Assembly: GCF_004795015.1 (NCBI RefSeq)
Contig: NZ_SSBI01000010.1
Span: 62,001 to 126,000, forward strand
Direction: 5' to 3'
DNA length: 64,000 nucleotides
DNA from: Streptomyces sp. A1277
Lineage (GTDB): Bacteria; Actinomycetota; Actinomycetes; Streptomycetales; Streptomycetaceae
The notes under the pieces were generated by a model that had not been told where the DNA came from, did not search any database, and worked only from the letters and a program-made list of their open reading frames with translations. Of this stretch, positions 43,026-51,641 are shown in pieces. How positions within the stretch are numbered: the first letter of the stretch is position 1; each line of letters starts with the position of its first letter. Made by a program: the position numbers and the translations under genes.

Positions 43026-44663
43026 CTGACTGTCCACACGCTCAACGAACTCCTGCTCGTCTGCTCACTCGTCCTGCTCGTCGCCGTCGCGGCGGTACGC
43101 ATCTCGTCCCGCAGCGGGCTCCCCAGCCTGCTCCTGTACCTCGGCATCGGTATCGCCATGGGTCAGGACGGCTTCTTCGACGTCAAGTTCGACAACGCGG
43201 AACTGACGCAGGTCATCGGCTACGCGGCGCTCGTCGTGATCCTCGCCGAGGGCGGCCTCGGCACGAAGTGGAAAGAGATCAGACCCGCGCTGCCCGCGGC
43301 CGTGATGCTGTCCCTCGTCGGCGTCGGCGTGAGCGTGGGCGTGACCGCCGCCGGCGCGCACTACCTGGTCGGCCTGGAATGGCGGCAGGCGCTCATCATC
43401 GGCGCCGTCGTCTCGTCCACGGACGCCGCCGCGGTCTTCTCCGTGCTGCGCAAGGTGCCGCTGCCCGCCCGCGTCACCGGTGTCCTGGAGGCCGAGTCCG
43501 GCTTCAACGACGCCCCCGTGGTGATCCTCGTGGTCGCCTTCTCGACCGTCGGCGAGGTCGACAGCTGGTACGTGCTGATCGGCGAGATAGCCCTGGAGCT
43601 GGCCATCGGCGTAGCCGTCGGCCTCGCGGTGGGCTGGCTCGGCTCGTACGGGCTGCGCCATGTGGCCCTGCCCGCGTCCGGCCTCTACCCCATCGCGGTC
43701 ATGGCCATCGCGGTCTCCGCGTACGCGGCCGGTGCCATGCTGCACGGCAGTGGCTTCCTCGCCGTCTACCTCGCCGCGATGATCCTCGGCAACGCCAAGC
43801 TGCCGCACTGGCCGGCGACCCGCGGCTTCGCCGACGGGCTGGGCTGGCTGGCCCAGATCGGCATGTTCGTCCTGCTCGGCCTGCTGGTCACCCCGCACGA
43901 TCTGCTGGACGACTTCTGGCCCGCCGTCGTCGTCGGCCTGGTGCTGACCGTGGTGGCACGGCCACTGGAGGTCTTCATCTCGCTGGCGCCCTTCCGATTG
44001 CCCTGGCAGGAGAAGTCCCTCATGTCCTGGGCCGGGCTGCGCGGCGCCGTACCCATCATTCTGGCGACCATTCCGATGGTGTCCGGAATTGACGGCTCCA
44101 CCCGGGTCTTCAACATCGTCTTCGTCCTGGTCGTCGTCTACACCCTCATCCAGGGCCCCACCCTGCCCTGGCTCGCCAAGGCTCTGAACATCGCCGACGA
44201 CCCCTCCGAGGCGGCGGACCTGGGCATCGAATCGGCGCCCCTGGAACGGCTGCGCGGACACCTGCTGTCGGTGGCCATTCCCGCGAAGTCCAAGATGCAC
44301 GGCGTCGAGGTCGGGGAACTGCGCATGCCCTCGGGCGCCGCCGTCACCCTCGTCGTCCGCGACGACAAGAGCTTCGTCCCCACCCCGTCCACCGTGCTGC
44401 GGCGCGGCGACGAACTCCTGGTCGTGGCGACCGACCCGGTGCGCGACTCGGCCGAGGCACGGCTGCGCGCGGTCGGCGAGGGCGGCAAGCTGGCCGGCTG
44501 GCTGGGCACGGGCGGGCACGGCGGAGGCGAGGAGGACCTGACGGGGCCCCACGTCACCGGTGCGCTCAAGGCGGTCAAGAAGCTCGGCAGGACGGACGAC
44601 GCGAAGAAGCGCGAAACCGACAAGAACGGGACCCATAAGCGCAACGCGAAGGCACATCACTGA
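43026..44663 (+). CDS. Monovalent cation/proton antiporter with TrkA_C domain (CvrA/NhaP2-like)
   Basis: 545 residues. The start is CTG 43026: the frame reads LTVHTLNELLLVCSLVLLVA, then RISSRSGLPSLLLYLGIGIA, the missing first helices of the family, with GAAGGA 8 bases upstream. Beginning at ATG 43158 would cut off the first helix and a half. About 12-13 helices follow, with STDAAAVFSVL, AESGFNDAPVVI (conserved Asp pair) and WAGLRGAVPIILA. A cytosolic TrkA_C domain (APLERLRGHLLSV, VELRM-type) then a Lys-rich tail end the protein. Likely K+ or Na+/H+ exchange. Divergent from the acylase. Confidence 0.92.
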   Translation: MTVHTLNELLLVCSLVLLVAVAAVRISSRSGLPSLLLYLGIGIAMGQDGFFDVKFDNAELTQVIGYAALVVILAEGGLGTKWKEIRPALPAAVMLSLVGVGVSVGVTAAGAHYLVGLEWRQALIIGAVVSSTDAAAVFSVLRKVPLPARVTGVLEAESGFNDAPVVILVVAFSTVGEVDSWYVLIGEIALELAIGVAVGLAVGWLGSYGLRHVALPASGLYPIAVMAIAVSAYAAGAMLHGSGFLAVYLAAMILGNAKLPHWPATRGFADGLGWLAQIGMFVLLGLLVTPHDLLDDFWPAVVVGLVLTVVARPLEVFISLAPFRLPWQEKSLMSWAGLRGAVPIILATIPMVSGIDGSTRVFNIVFVLVVVYTLIQGPTLPWLAKALNIADDPSEAADLGIESAPLERLRGHLLSVAIPAKSKMHGVEVGELRMPSGAAVTLVVRDDKSFVPTPSTVLRRGDELLVVATDPVRDSAEARLRAVGEGGKLAGWLGTGGHGGGEEDLTGPHVTGALKAVKKLGRTDDAKKRETDKNGTHKRNAKAHH

Positions 44664-45000
44664 CAACACGCGGTGTTCACAGGCGACGAAAGGCAGCGTG
44701 CACACAATCACAGGTACGCCGCGCCTTCTGCCTGTAGCATGAAGGAAACCCAGCTCCACCGTTTTTCGATCGACCAGTTGATCAACCGATCGACGACCAA
44801 CTCTGCCTGACGCAGAGCTGGCGCGACCGTATGGCGGTCGTGGCGTCCCGCGGACCGGCAGCGCGCCGGTGGCGAGCGCCCGGCATCTACCGCAGTCCCG
44901 CGCGAAGAGGACAGCTCTCGGCAGCTCCGGCCCGGCCCCGCACACACCTGCGGGGCCGCCCCCGGGAGCACGGCCACCAGGCGGCAGAAAGGCAAGGACC
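44664..45000. other. 337-bp intergenic region with palindrome and hairpin
   Basis: No coding sequence supported. It holds gttgatcaac (44777-44786), a perfect 10-bp palindrome flanked on both sides by cgatcgac (44767-44774 and 44787-44794), and a small hairpin ctctgc-ctgac-gcagag at 44801-44817. These could be a terminator-like structure or operator for the following MFS gene; neither is shown. Confidence 0.5.
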
Positions 45001-46284
45001 GTGGCGTCCACGGTCTCCGACCGCCCCGGATACGGGCAGTTGCTGCGCACCCCCGGTGCGTGGACCTTCCTCCTCCCGGGCTTCGCCGCACGGCAGCCCT
45101 TCGCGATGCTGACCATCGGCATCGTCCTGCTCGTCCAGCACACCACCGGCTCGTACGGCAGCGCGGGCGCCGTCGCCGCCGTCACCGGGGTCTCCATGGC
45201 CCTGTTCGCCCCGCAGACCGGCAAACTCGCCGACCGGTTCGGCCAGCGCTCCGTGCTGCTGCCCGGCGTCCTGGTGCACGCCGCCGCCGGCTCGCTCCTG
45301 GTGACGCTCGCCCTCGCGGACGCCCCCCTGTGGGCGCTGTTCGCGGCGGCCGTCCCCACGGGCGCCTCCGTCCCGCAGGTCGGCCCCATGGTGCGGGCCC
45401 GCTGGGCCGCCGTGCTGGGCGCGGCCCCGGGACGCGATGCCTCGCCGCTGATGGCGACGGCCACCGCGTTCGAGTCGGTGACCGACGAGTTCACCTTCGT
45501 CATCGGCCCCGTACTCGCCACCGCGCTGTGCACGGGCGTGCACCCGGCCGCGGGCCTGATCGCCGAGGCCGCGCTCACCCTGGTGGGCGGCCTGCTCTTC
45601 GCCGCGCAGCGCGCCACCCAGCCGCCCGTACGCGCCACGGCCCTCCCCGGCGCCCCGCGCCACGCCTCCGCCCTCTCCATACCCGGAGTACGCGTTCTCG
45701 CGGTCGCCTTCCTCGGGATCGGCGCGGTCTTCGGCGGCATGCAGGTCTCGATCACCGCGTTCGCCGAGGAGATCGGCAACCCGGGCGCGAACGGTGTGCT
45801 GTACGGGGTGTTCGCGGCCGGCAACATGCTGGCCGGGATCGCCTGCGGGGCCATCGCCTGGAAGTCCGGCCCCCGCCGCCGCCTGATCGCCGGGTACACG
45901 GCCCTCGCGCTGACCGCCTCGGGCCTGTGGGCGGTGCACTCGGTGCCGCTGCTCGCCGGGCTCGGTCTATTGGTGGGCCTGTGCATCGCCCCCGCCCTGA
46001 TCAGCGGCTACACGCTGGTCGAGGCGCTGGTGCCTCCGTCCGCGCGGACCGAGGCGTTCACCTGGCTGACGGGCGCGGTCGCGCTCGGCCAGGCGGGCGC
46101 GGTGACGGTCGCCGGCCGGCTCGCGGACGCACACGGGGCGAGCGCGGGATTCCTGGTGCCGCTGGTGGGTACGGTGCTGGCGCTGATCACCCTGGTGGCG
46201 CTGCGTTCGCGGCTCCTGCCGGCCGGCGTGGGCCGCACCGTGGCGCGTGGTATCGGTCACCGCGGGCCGGTCACGGTGGACTGA
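45001..46284 (+). CDS. MFS transporter
   Basis: 427 residues from GTG 45001, with AAGGA upstream. Twelve hydrophobic segments. The intracellular loop between helices 2 and 3 reads GKLADRFGQRSVLLPGV, the MFS motif A. N-terminal AWTFLLPGFAARQPFAMLTI matches Streptomyces MFS carriers without assigned substrate. Longer in-frame starts upstream add only low-complexity sequence. Its 3' neighbour on the same strand is fmdB-like, 67 bp on. Confidence 0.88.
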   Translation: MASTVSDRPGYGQLLRTPGAWTFLLPGFAARQPFAMLTIGIVLLVQHTTGSYGSAGAVAAVTGVSMALFAPQTGKLADRFGQRSVLLPGVLVHAAAGSLLVTLALADAPLWALFAAAVPTGASVPQVGPMVRARWAAVLGAAPGRDASPLMATATAFESVTDEFTFVIGPVLATALCTGVHPAAGLIAEAALTLVGGLLFAAQRATQPPVRATALPGAPRHASALSIPGVRVLAVAFLGIGAVFGGMQVSITAFAEEIGNPGANGVLYGVFAAGNMLAGIACGAIAWKSGPRRRLIAGYTALALTASGLWAVHSVPLLAGLGLLVGLCIAPALISGYTLVEALVPPSARTEAFTWLTGAVALGQAGAVTVAGRLADAHGASAGFLVPLVGTVLALITLVALRSRLLPAGVGRTVARGIGHRGPVTVD

Positions 46285-46351
46285 TCCAGCGGAATACGTC
46301 ACTATGGAGCGTCGTTAGCACTCATCGAGTCAGAGTGCCAGGAGGAACAAA

Positions 46352-46702
46352 GTGCCGACCTACCAGTACCAGTGCACCGAGTGTGGCGAGGGCCTCGAAG
46401 CGGTGCAGAAGTTCACCGATGACGCCCTCACGGTGTGCCCGAACTGCGACGGACGCCTGAAGAAGGTGTTCTCGGCGGTCGGCATCGTCTTCAAGGGTTC
46501 CGGTTTCTACCGGAACGACAGCCGCGGCTCCTCGTCGAGCAGCACGCCGGCGCCCGCCGCCGCGAAGACCTCCGGTTCGGGATCGTCGTCCTCCGCCGGC
46601 TCCTCGTCCCCGACGTCGTCGGACACGAAGTCCTCGACGGCTTCGACGTCCTCGTCGTCCACCGCCTCGTCCTCTTCGACGAGCGGTTCCTCGGCCGCCT
46701 GA
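46352..46702 (+). CDS. FmdB-type zinc ribbon protein with Ser-rich tail
   Basis: 116 residues from GTG 46352 behind AGGAGG. Zinc ribbon with two CxxC knuckles (YQCTECGEGLEAVQKF, CPNCDGRLKKVFSAVG) and GIVFKGSGFYRNDSR, the FmdB regulatory-protein family. The last 55 residues are almost pure Ser/Thr/Gly/Ala and vary between species. Function unknown despite the name. Same-strand gene order with MTA phosphorylase, the SAF protein and mscL is common in Streptomyces. Confidence 0.92.
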   Translation: MPTYQYQCTECGEGLEAVQKFTDDALTVCPNCDGRLKKVFSAVGIVFKGSGFYRNDSRGSSSSSTPAPAAAKTSGSGSSSSAGSSSPTSSDTKSSTASTSSSSTASSSSTSGSSAA

Positions 46703-46767
46703 CCGGCCGCCCACCAGGCTTTTTCCACGACCCCGCCGATCCGCTCGGCGGGGTCGTCGGCGTTCCC

Positions 46768-46880
46768 CGACCGCTTCGCCGGGGGTCGATCGGTGCTCGC
46801 CGACCGCTTCGCCGGGGGTCGATCGGTGCTCGCCGACCGCTTCGCCGGGGGATGGCCGGTGCTCCCCGACCGCTCTGCCG
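46768..46880. repeat. 33-bp tandem repeat, about 3.5 copies
   Basis: Units of cgaccgcttcgccggggg plus gtcgatcggtgctcgc-type spacer begin at 46768, 46801, 46834 and 46867 (period exactly 33), the last one degenerate. Each unit has its own cg-rich inverted repeat. Lies between the FmdB gene and MTA phosphorylase; no function known. Confidence 0.88.
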
Positions 46881-46911
46881 GGGGCCGAGGACCAACGCCT
46901 ACTGTGACCGC

Positions 46912-47745
46912 ATGGCAAACGCAGAGATCGGCGTGATCGGCGGCTCGGGGCTCTACTCCTTCCTGGAGGACGTCACCGAGGTCCGCGTGGAGACCCCTTA
47001 CGGAGCGCCCAGCGACTCCGTCTTCCTCGGCGAGATCGGCGGCCGCCGGGTCGCCTTCCTCCCCCGGCACGGCCGCGGCCACCACGTGCCCCCGCACCGC
47101 ATCAACTACCGCGCCAACCTGTGGGCGCTGCGCTCGGTCGGCGTACGCCAGGTGCTCGGCCCGTGCGCGGTGGGCGGGCTGCGCCCGGAGTACGGGCCGG
47201 GGACGCTGCTCGTGCCGGACCAGCTGGTGGACCGTACGAAGACCCGCGTCCAGACCTATTACGACGGTGAGACCCGGGTGGACGGGGCGGTGCCGAACGT
47301 GGTGCACCTGGGCTTCGCCGACCCGTACTGCCCCGAGGGCCGCAAGACCGCGCTGGCCGCGGCGCGGGGGCGCGGCTGGGAGGCGGTGGACGGCGGCACG
47401 CTGGTGGTCGTCGAGGGGCCGCGCTTCTCGACCCGCGCCGAGTCGCGCTGGCACGCCGCGATGGGCTGGTCGGTGGTCGGCATGACGGGCCACCCCGAAG
47501 CGGTGCTCGCCCGCGAACTGGGCCTCTGCTACACGACGATGACCCTGGTGACGGACCTGGACGCGGGGGCGGAGGCCGGCGAGGGCGTCTCCCACGAGGA
47601 GGTGCTGAAGGTGTTCGCCGCCAATGTGGACCGGCTGCGCACGGTCCTCTTCGACGCGGTGGCCGCGTTGCCGGCCCAGGCGGGCCGGGACTGCCCGTGC
47701 GGGCACGCGCTGGACGGGATCGACACGGGGATCGCGCTGCCGTAG
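46912..47745 (+). CDS. mtnP: S-methyl-5'-thioadenosine phosphorylase
   Basis: 277 residues from ATG 46912. Purine phosphorylase type 2: EIGVIGGSGLYSFL (phosphate loop), FLPRHGRGHHVPPHRINYRA (HGRGH), VVEGPRFSTRAESRWHAAMG and VVGMTGHPEAVLARELGLCY. It splits methylthioadenosine into adenine and methylthioribose-1-phosphate, salvaging the by-product of polyamine and homoserine lactone synthesis. Last codons are duplicated just beyond the stop by a repeat (47763 onward). Confidence 0.93.
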   Translation: MANAEIGVIGGSGLYSFLEDVTEVRVETPYGAPSDSVFLGEIGGRRVAFLPRHGRGHHVPPHRINYRANLWALRSVGVRQVLGPCAVGGLRPEYGPGTLLVPDQLVDRTKTRVQTYYDGETRVDGAVPNVVHLGFADPYCPEGRKTALAAARGRGWEAVDGGTLVVVEGPRFSTRAESRWHAAMGWSVVGMTGHPEAVLARELGLCYTTMTLVTDLDAGAEAGEGVSHEEVLKVFAANVDRLRTVLFDAVAALPAQAGRDCPCGHALDGIDTGIALP

Positions 47746-47932
47746 GGGGTTGTTCCGCTCTGGGGATCGCGCTGCCGTAGGGGGGTTGTTCTGCCCAGGG
47801 GGTTGTTCCGCTCTGGGGGTTGTTCTGTCCCGGGGGTTGTTCTGTCCTGGGGGTTGTTCCGCTCTGGGGGTTGTTGCCCTGGGGGTTGTTCCGCCCGGGG
47901 GGTGATCCGCCCAGGGGGTTGTTCTGTCGTCC
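47729..47932 (+). repeat. G-rich array after mtnP
   Basis: Begins with gggatcgcgctgccgtaggg (47729), which is repeated at 47763, so it includes a second copy of the mtnP end. About ten units of roughly 16-18 bp follow, each with ggggg(t)tgtt and then ccgctc or ctgtcc/ctgccc. Five-G runs recur every 15-18 bases, so the plus strand could form G-quadruplexes. The rest of the 365-bp gap to 48110 shows no gene. Confidence 0.88.
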
Positions 47933-48110
47933 TGCGGGTGAAGGAGTTTTCCACATCGGGTGGACGGTCCACAGGGCCCGGCGGGGACGAGCCGGTTGGT
48001 GGATCGTGAGGTCTGTGCGGCGGCCGGGATGTCGGCATTCCGGCCGCGGCACGGCATGACCCAGGAGATCCACCCACCCGACCGACTCCCTGACGCAGGC
48101 GGTGTTAGCG

Positions 48111-48677
48111 ATGCTCACGCCCGGTTCCCCCTTCTCTCCCCTGCCCGGTTCCGCCGCCCCCTCAGCGGGCCCGGGGCCGCTGCCAGCTCCGCCGCCGTGC
48201 GGGGTGCCGGCGTTTTTGCCGCTGCGGGTGCGCGGGGGCTCCGGCCACCGGCTGCGCCGGGCGGTGTGGCGGCAGCGTCGGGCCATGGCGGCGGGGCTGG
48301 CGCTGACGGCGGCCGCGCTGGCCGTTTCCGGGTTCGGCGGAGGCGGGGGCCCGGAGAGCGGTGGCGCGGCGCACGGGCCGGCCCCGGGGCGGGCGTCGCC
48401 GCCGGTGCGGCTGGTGTCGGCGCCGGTGCGGATCGCGGACGCGGCGACGGTCCGGCTGCTGCGGCCGGGCGACCGGGTGGACGTGGTGGCGTCCGAGGGC
48501 GCCGGGGCGCGGGCCCGGGTGCTGGCCAAGGGGGCGCGAGTGGAGGAGGTGCCGTCGGTGTCCGCCGAGGGGGCGTCGCGCGAGGGGGCGCTGATCGTGC
48601 TGGCCGTGCCGAGGGCGACGGCGGCCGATCTGGCGGGGGCCGGAATCTCGGGTGGATTCGCGGTGATCCTGTGTTGA
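48111..48677 (+). CDS. SAF-domain protein, CpaB/RcpC-like
   Basis: 188 residues from ATG 48111; GTG 48102, two codons further upstream, would give a TTA second codon. A Pro/Gly-rich cytoplasmic stretch is followed by one membrane helix (MAAGLALTAAALAVSGFGG), then an extracellular part ending with a SAF-like fold: ATVRLLRPGDRVDVVASEGA and REGALIVLAVPRATAADLAG. Resembles Flp pilus assembly CpaB/RcpC proteins, but short, and no other pilus genes are nearby. Precedes mscL by 123 bp. Confidence 0.8.
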   Translation: MLTPGSPFSPLPGSAAPSAGPGPLPAPPPCGVPAFLPLRVRGGSGHRLRRAVWRQRRAMAAGLALTAAALAVSGFGGGGGPESGGAAHGPAPGRASPPVRLVSAPVRIADAATVRLLRPGDRVDVVASEGAGARARVLAKGARVEEVPSVSAEGASREGALIVLAVPRATAADLAGAGISGGFAVILC

Positions 48678-48800
48678 TTCGTACTGACGGCCCATCACGT
48701 CACCTGACGACAAGCCTGGATGGGGCGTTCACCCCATGTACTGCCGTAGGTTGCAAGGCAGTTCACTCCCCTTGCGGCACATACGGAGGACGGCGCACCC

Positions 48801-49277
48801 GTGAGCGAGACGAAGAAGGTCAGCCTGCTGGACGGCTTCAAGGCGTTCCTGATGCGTGGCAACGTGATCGATCTGGCGGTTGCCGTCGTCATCGGCGCGG
48901 CGTTCACGAACATCGTGAACGCGATCGTCAAGGGGATCATCAACCCGCTCGTCGGTGCGTTCGGCACCAAGGACCTGGAGAACTACAGCTCCTGCCTGAA
49001 GGCCCCGTGCAGGGTGGACCCTGCGACGGGCGAGGCGACGGAGGGCATCCGGATCCTGTGGGGTTCGGTCCTCAGCGCGACGCTCAGCTTCCTGATCACC
49101 GCTGCCGTCGTCTACTTCCTGATGGTCCTGCCGATGGCGAAGTACCTCGCCAGGCGGGCTGCGGCGCAGGCGGCGAAGGAAGGCGTGCAGGAGACGATCG
49201 AGGTGAGCGAGCTGGAGGTGCTGAAGGAGATCCGCGACACCCTGGTTGCCCAGCGCGGCGGCAGCCACCAGGCATGA
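48801..49277 (+). CDS. mscL: Large-conductance mechanosensitive channel
   Basis: 158 residues from GTG 48801. N-terminal amphipathic helix LLDGFKAFLMRGNVIDLAVA, pore helix VVIGAAFTNIVNAIVKGIIN PL, a longer periplasmic loop with a Cys pair (SSCLKAPCR), second helix SATLSFLITAAVVYFLMVLP and a cytosolic helix with LEVLKEIRDTLVAQ. Pentameric pressure valve opening under hypo-osmotic shock. The Cys-bearing loop is not universal in MscL. Confidence 0.95.
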   Translation: MSETKKVSLLDGFKAFLMRGNVIDLAVAVVIGAAFTNIVNAIVKGIINPLVGAFGTKDLENYSSCLKAPCRVDPATGEATEGIRILWGSVLSATLSFLITAAVVYFLMVLPMAKYLARRAAAQAAKEGVQETIEVSELEVLKEIRDTLVAQRGGSHQA

Positions 49278-49332
49278 GGCGCGCTGACGGCCGGCCGGTC
49301 CGGCTGCCGCTGCCGCCCCGGGGTGCGGGGGC

Positions 49333-49542
49333 TCAGATGTGGTGCGGCGGCTTCTCGTCCAGGAAGCGCGCGAGGTCGGCGGCGCTGCCGCCCGAGGGAG
49401 CCCGCTCGCCCCACCCCTGGTCCGTGTCGTCCGCGGACTGCTGGTCCAGCGGATCGTCGAAGATCAGCGCCGGCTTGGGCCGGGGCCGGTCCGGCGCGGT
49501 CGGCTCCGCATCGCGCGGGCCGGGGGCGGGGGCGGTACTCAT
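49333..49542 (-). CDS. Small hydrophilic hypothetical protein
   Basis: 69 residues from ATG 49542. Acidic and Pro-rich, unstructured, with conserved-looking ALIFDDPLDQQSADDTDQGW and SAADLARFLDEKPPHH. No domain recognised. Position 3' to mscL on the other strand; short actinobacterial proteins of this type are widespread in Streptomyces. Confidence 0.65.
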   Translation of the reverse strand: MSTAPAPGPRDAEPTAPDRPRPKPALIFDDPLDQQSADDTDQGWGERAPSGGSAADLARFLDEKPPHHI

Positions 49543-49599
49543 ATATCCAGGGTACGACTGCCGGCCGGGGTGCGACCGCGCCCCGGGCCCAGCGGACGG

Positions 49600-49893
49600 T
49601 CAGCGGTCCTCGGGGTCGAGCAGCCAGAGCCCCGGGACGACGAGGAACGAGAGGCAGAGGAAACCGGCACCCCACCACGCGGTGCCGGAGTGGCCCTCCA
49701 TCCACTCGTCGGTGATCACCGTCAGACCCCGCAGCTGCCCGATGACGACGCTCATGGCCAGGACGAGCCGGGCCGTGAGCTTGGCGGACCGCTCCGGTTC
49801 CTGGTCCGTGCCTGCTCCGGGCCCGGGCCCGGTGTGGCGGACGCGGGGGTCTCCGTAACCGCTGGTGGGCCGGATCTGCGGGTATCGCTCGTG
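49600..49893 (-). pseudogene. Small membrane protein gene lacking a start codon
   Basis: The minus-strand frame reads ERYPQIRPTSGYGDPRVRHT, a polar stretch, then LTARLVLAMSVVIGQLRGL, EWMEGHSGTAWWGAGFLCLS and WLLDPEDR: two membrane helices, as in short Streptomyces membrane proteins. No ATG/GTG/TTG precedes it in frame near 49893, where CCC-GTC-CAC occurs; the only ATG (49755) is inside the first helix. The 5' end seems to have been lost with the neighbouring peptidase's start. Confidence 0.5.
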
Positions 49894-49981
49894 GACGGGC
49901 CGGTTGAGCTCGGCCCGCGCGCTGCCGTGGGTGGTACCCGGAGTAGCGCGGGCCGGGGGTCCGGGAGCCGGAGGTCTGCGG

Positions 49982-50614
49982 GTCGCCGGGAGGGCGGTCG
50001 CGGGGCAGTTGAAGGGCGGGGTGGGCACGGCGAGCGTGCTGCTGCCGTCCGGGCGCACCGTGGGCGCGCTGGTCGTGGTGAACGCGGCGGGTTCGGTGCT
50101 CGATCCCCGTACCGGGGTGCTGTACGGGGAGTACGGCGCCGCCGAGCCGGCCGTCGCCCCGCCGGCCGAGGTCCACGAGGCGGCGCAACGGCGCCTGCCG
50201 CAGGCGCGCGACGCGGACACGCGCCCCCCGCTCAACACCACGCTCGCCGTCGTCGCCACCGACGCCGATCTCAGCCGTGCGCAGGCCCAGAAGCTCGCGG
50301 GCACGGCCCACGACGGGCTGGCGCGCGCCATCCGGCCCGTGCACCTGCTGACCGACGGGGACACCGTTTTCGCGCTGGCCACCGGCCGGCAGGCGCTGGA
50401 CGCGGAGAGCCCGGTCGCGCTCAATCCGCTGCTCGCGGCGGGTGCGGAGGCCGTGGCACGGGCCATCGTGAAGGCGGTCCGGGCGGCCACGGGCACCGAT
50501 GGCGGGGACGGCGGGGGCGCCTACCCGGCGTACAGCGACCTCTACGGGGCACGCCCGCGCACGGAGCACGCGGCGGGCGGCTGCGGCGGGGGAACCGAGT
50601 CGCCGTCCGCGTAA
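49982..50614 (+). pseudogene. P1 family (DmpA-like) peptidase, N-terminal half missing
   Basis: From about 49982 the plus strand encodes VAGRAVAGQLKGGVGTASVL, VVVNAAGSVLDPRTGVLYGE, NTTLAVVATDADLSRAQAQ (start of the catalytic beta subunit) and ALNPLLAAGAEAVARAIVKA, the second half of a P1/DmpA aminopeptidase. About 170 N-terminal residues, including the usual VGGWLTGTTVV-type part, are absent; the upstream frame to 49865 is unrelated. Without the N-terminal part the enzyme cannot fold normally. Confidence 0.68.
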
Positions 50615-50747
50615 GGAAGTTCGGGTGGACACGCGGAACCTTCGGTGTGCGCCGTACGTTTTTCTGAACCCCGGTCCCGATGTCAGTCCCAGGGGCTACG
50701 TTATGCACGCATCAAGTCACACGCGGCGACGGCCTGGAGACAGCACC

Positions 50748-51500
50748 TTGAGCGATCCGTACGAGACAACCGAGCAGCACCTCGAGCGAATCCTGCGACG
50801 GGCTCTCAACTCGTTCGACCTGCCCGACAGCACGGTGGAACGGCTGGGCACCGCGCTGGCCCACAGCAGTTCCCTGCACTCCTCGCACCACAGTGCCACT
50901 CTGCACCGCGAGACCTACCGGCACACGTATCTGCTGAGCGACGGCTCGGCGCTCACGTTGTGGGAGCTGGTGCGGGGCGGTCCGCGCGGGGCCGGGCATC
51001 CCGACACCCGGCAGCACGAGCTGTACGACGACGAGGCCGACGCGCACATCGCCGCCGCCCGGCTGTCCGGCGGGCTCTGGGAGGCCACCGGCTTCGGGGA
51101 CGCCGGCGCGCAGGCCGATCTGGAGATCCTGTCCGCCCTGATGGCCGCGCCCCCGGCCCCGATCCCCCGCATGTACGCCCCGGACAACTCCGCGGACCAC
51201 GCCCGCCGGGTCCTGCGCCGCGCGGAGAACGGCGACGTGCCGGGCGAGAAGACCGCCCGTCTGCTCCGGTCCGCCTTCGCCCACCACATCACGCAGATCT
51301 TCGGCCGCCAGTACCAGGTCGACGGCCGGAACGCGGGCTTCACGCTCTACGAGCACGCGTTCCTGCTGCTCGACGGGAGCGAGACGAGCCTGTGGGAGGT
51401 CGAGCACACGGCGACACCGGACGGCCGCCACATGTGCGAGGTGTACGGCGACGAGGCGTCGGCGCGCGGCGCGATGGAGAGCCGTACGCGCATCTGCTGA
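50748..51500 (+). CDS. DUF6227 family protein
   Basis: 250 residues from TTG 50748 (LSDPYETTEQHLERILRRAL), with GGAG nine bases upstream; ATG 50703 would add 15 residues. Two repeated modules: FDLPDSTVERLGTALAHSSS plus YRHTYLLSDGSALTLWELVR, then DVPGEKTARLLRSAFAHHIT plus YEHAFLLLDGSETSLWEVEH. The internal duplication is clear. Conserved in Streptomyces, function unknown. Followed by a hairpin terminator. Confidence 0.82.
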   Translation: MSDPYETTEQHLERILRRALNSFDLPDSTVERLGTALAHSSSLHSSHHSATLHRETYRHTYLLSDGSALTLWELVRGGPRGAGHPDTRQHELYDDEADAHIAAARLSGGLWEATGFGDAGAQADLEILSALMAAPPAPIPRMYAPDNSADHARRVLRRAENGDVPGEKTARLLRSAFAHHITQIFGRQYQVDGRNAGFTLYEHAFLLLDGSETSLWEVEHTATPDGRHMCEVYGDEASARGAMESRTRIC

Positions 51501-51578
51501 CCGGCGCCCGCAGGATCGGCCGACCGCCGCCCGCGCACCCGCTCACCGCCCGGACCGCCCCCGCCCCGGGCCGCGCGT

Positions 51579-51617
51579 GCCGGTGCCCGCGTCCCCCGAG
51601 GGGATGCGGGCACCGGC
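51579..51617. terminator. Terminator between convergent genes
   Basis: 12-bp outer stem gccggtgcccgc / gcgggcaccggc enclosing a second small hairpin tcccc-cga-gggga. Between DUF6227 and the drug exporter; likely works both ways. Confidence 0.82.
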
Positions 51618-51641
51618 GCCTCTGCCTCGTAACGCGGTGGT

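Noticed and set aside
43065..45986. 973-codon minus-strand open frame across the antiporter and MFS genes
   Set aside because: Spans two real genes and their gap; no motif or start signal of its own.
46768..47932. Regular repeats as a possible CRISPR array
   Set aside because: Units are directly adjacent or separated by similar sequence, with no unique spacers and no cas genes.
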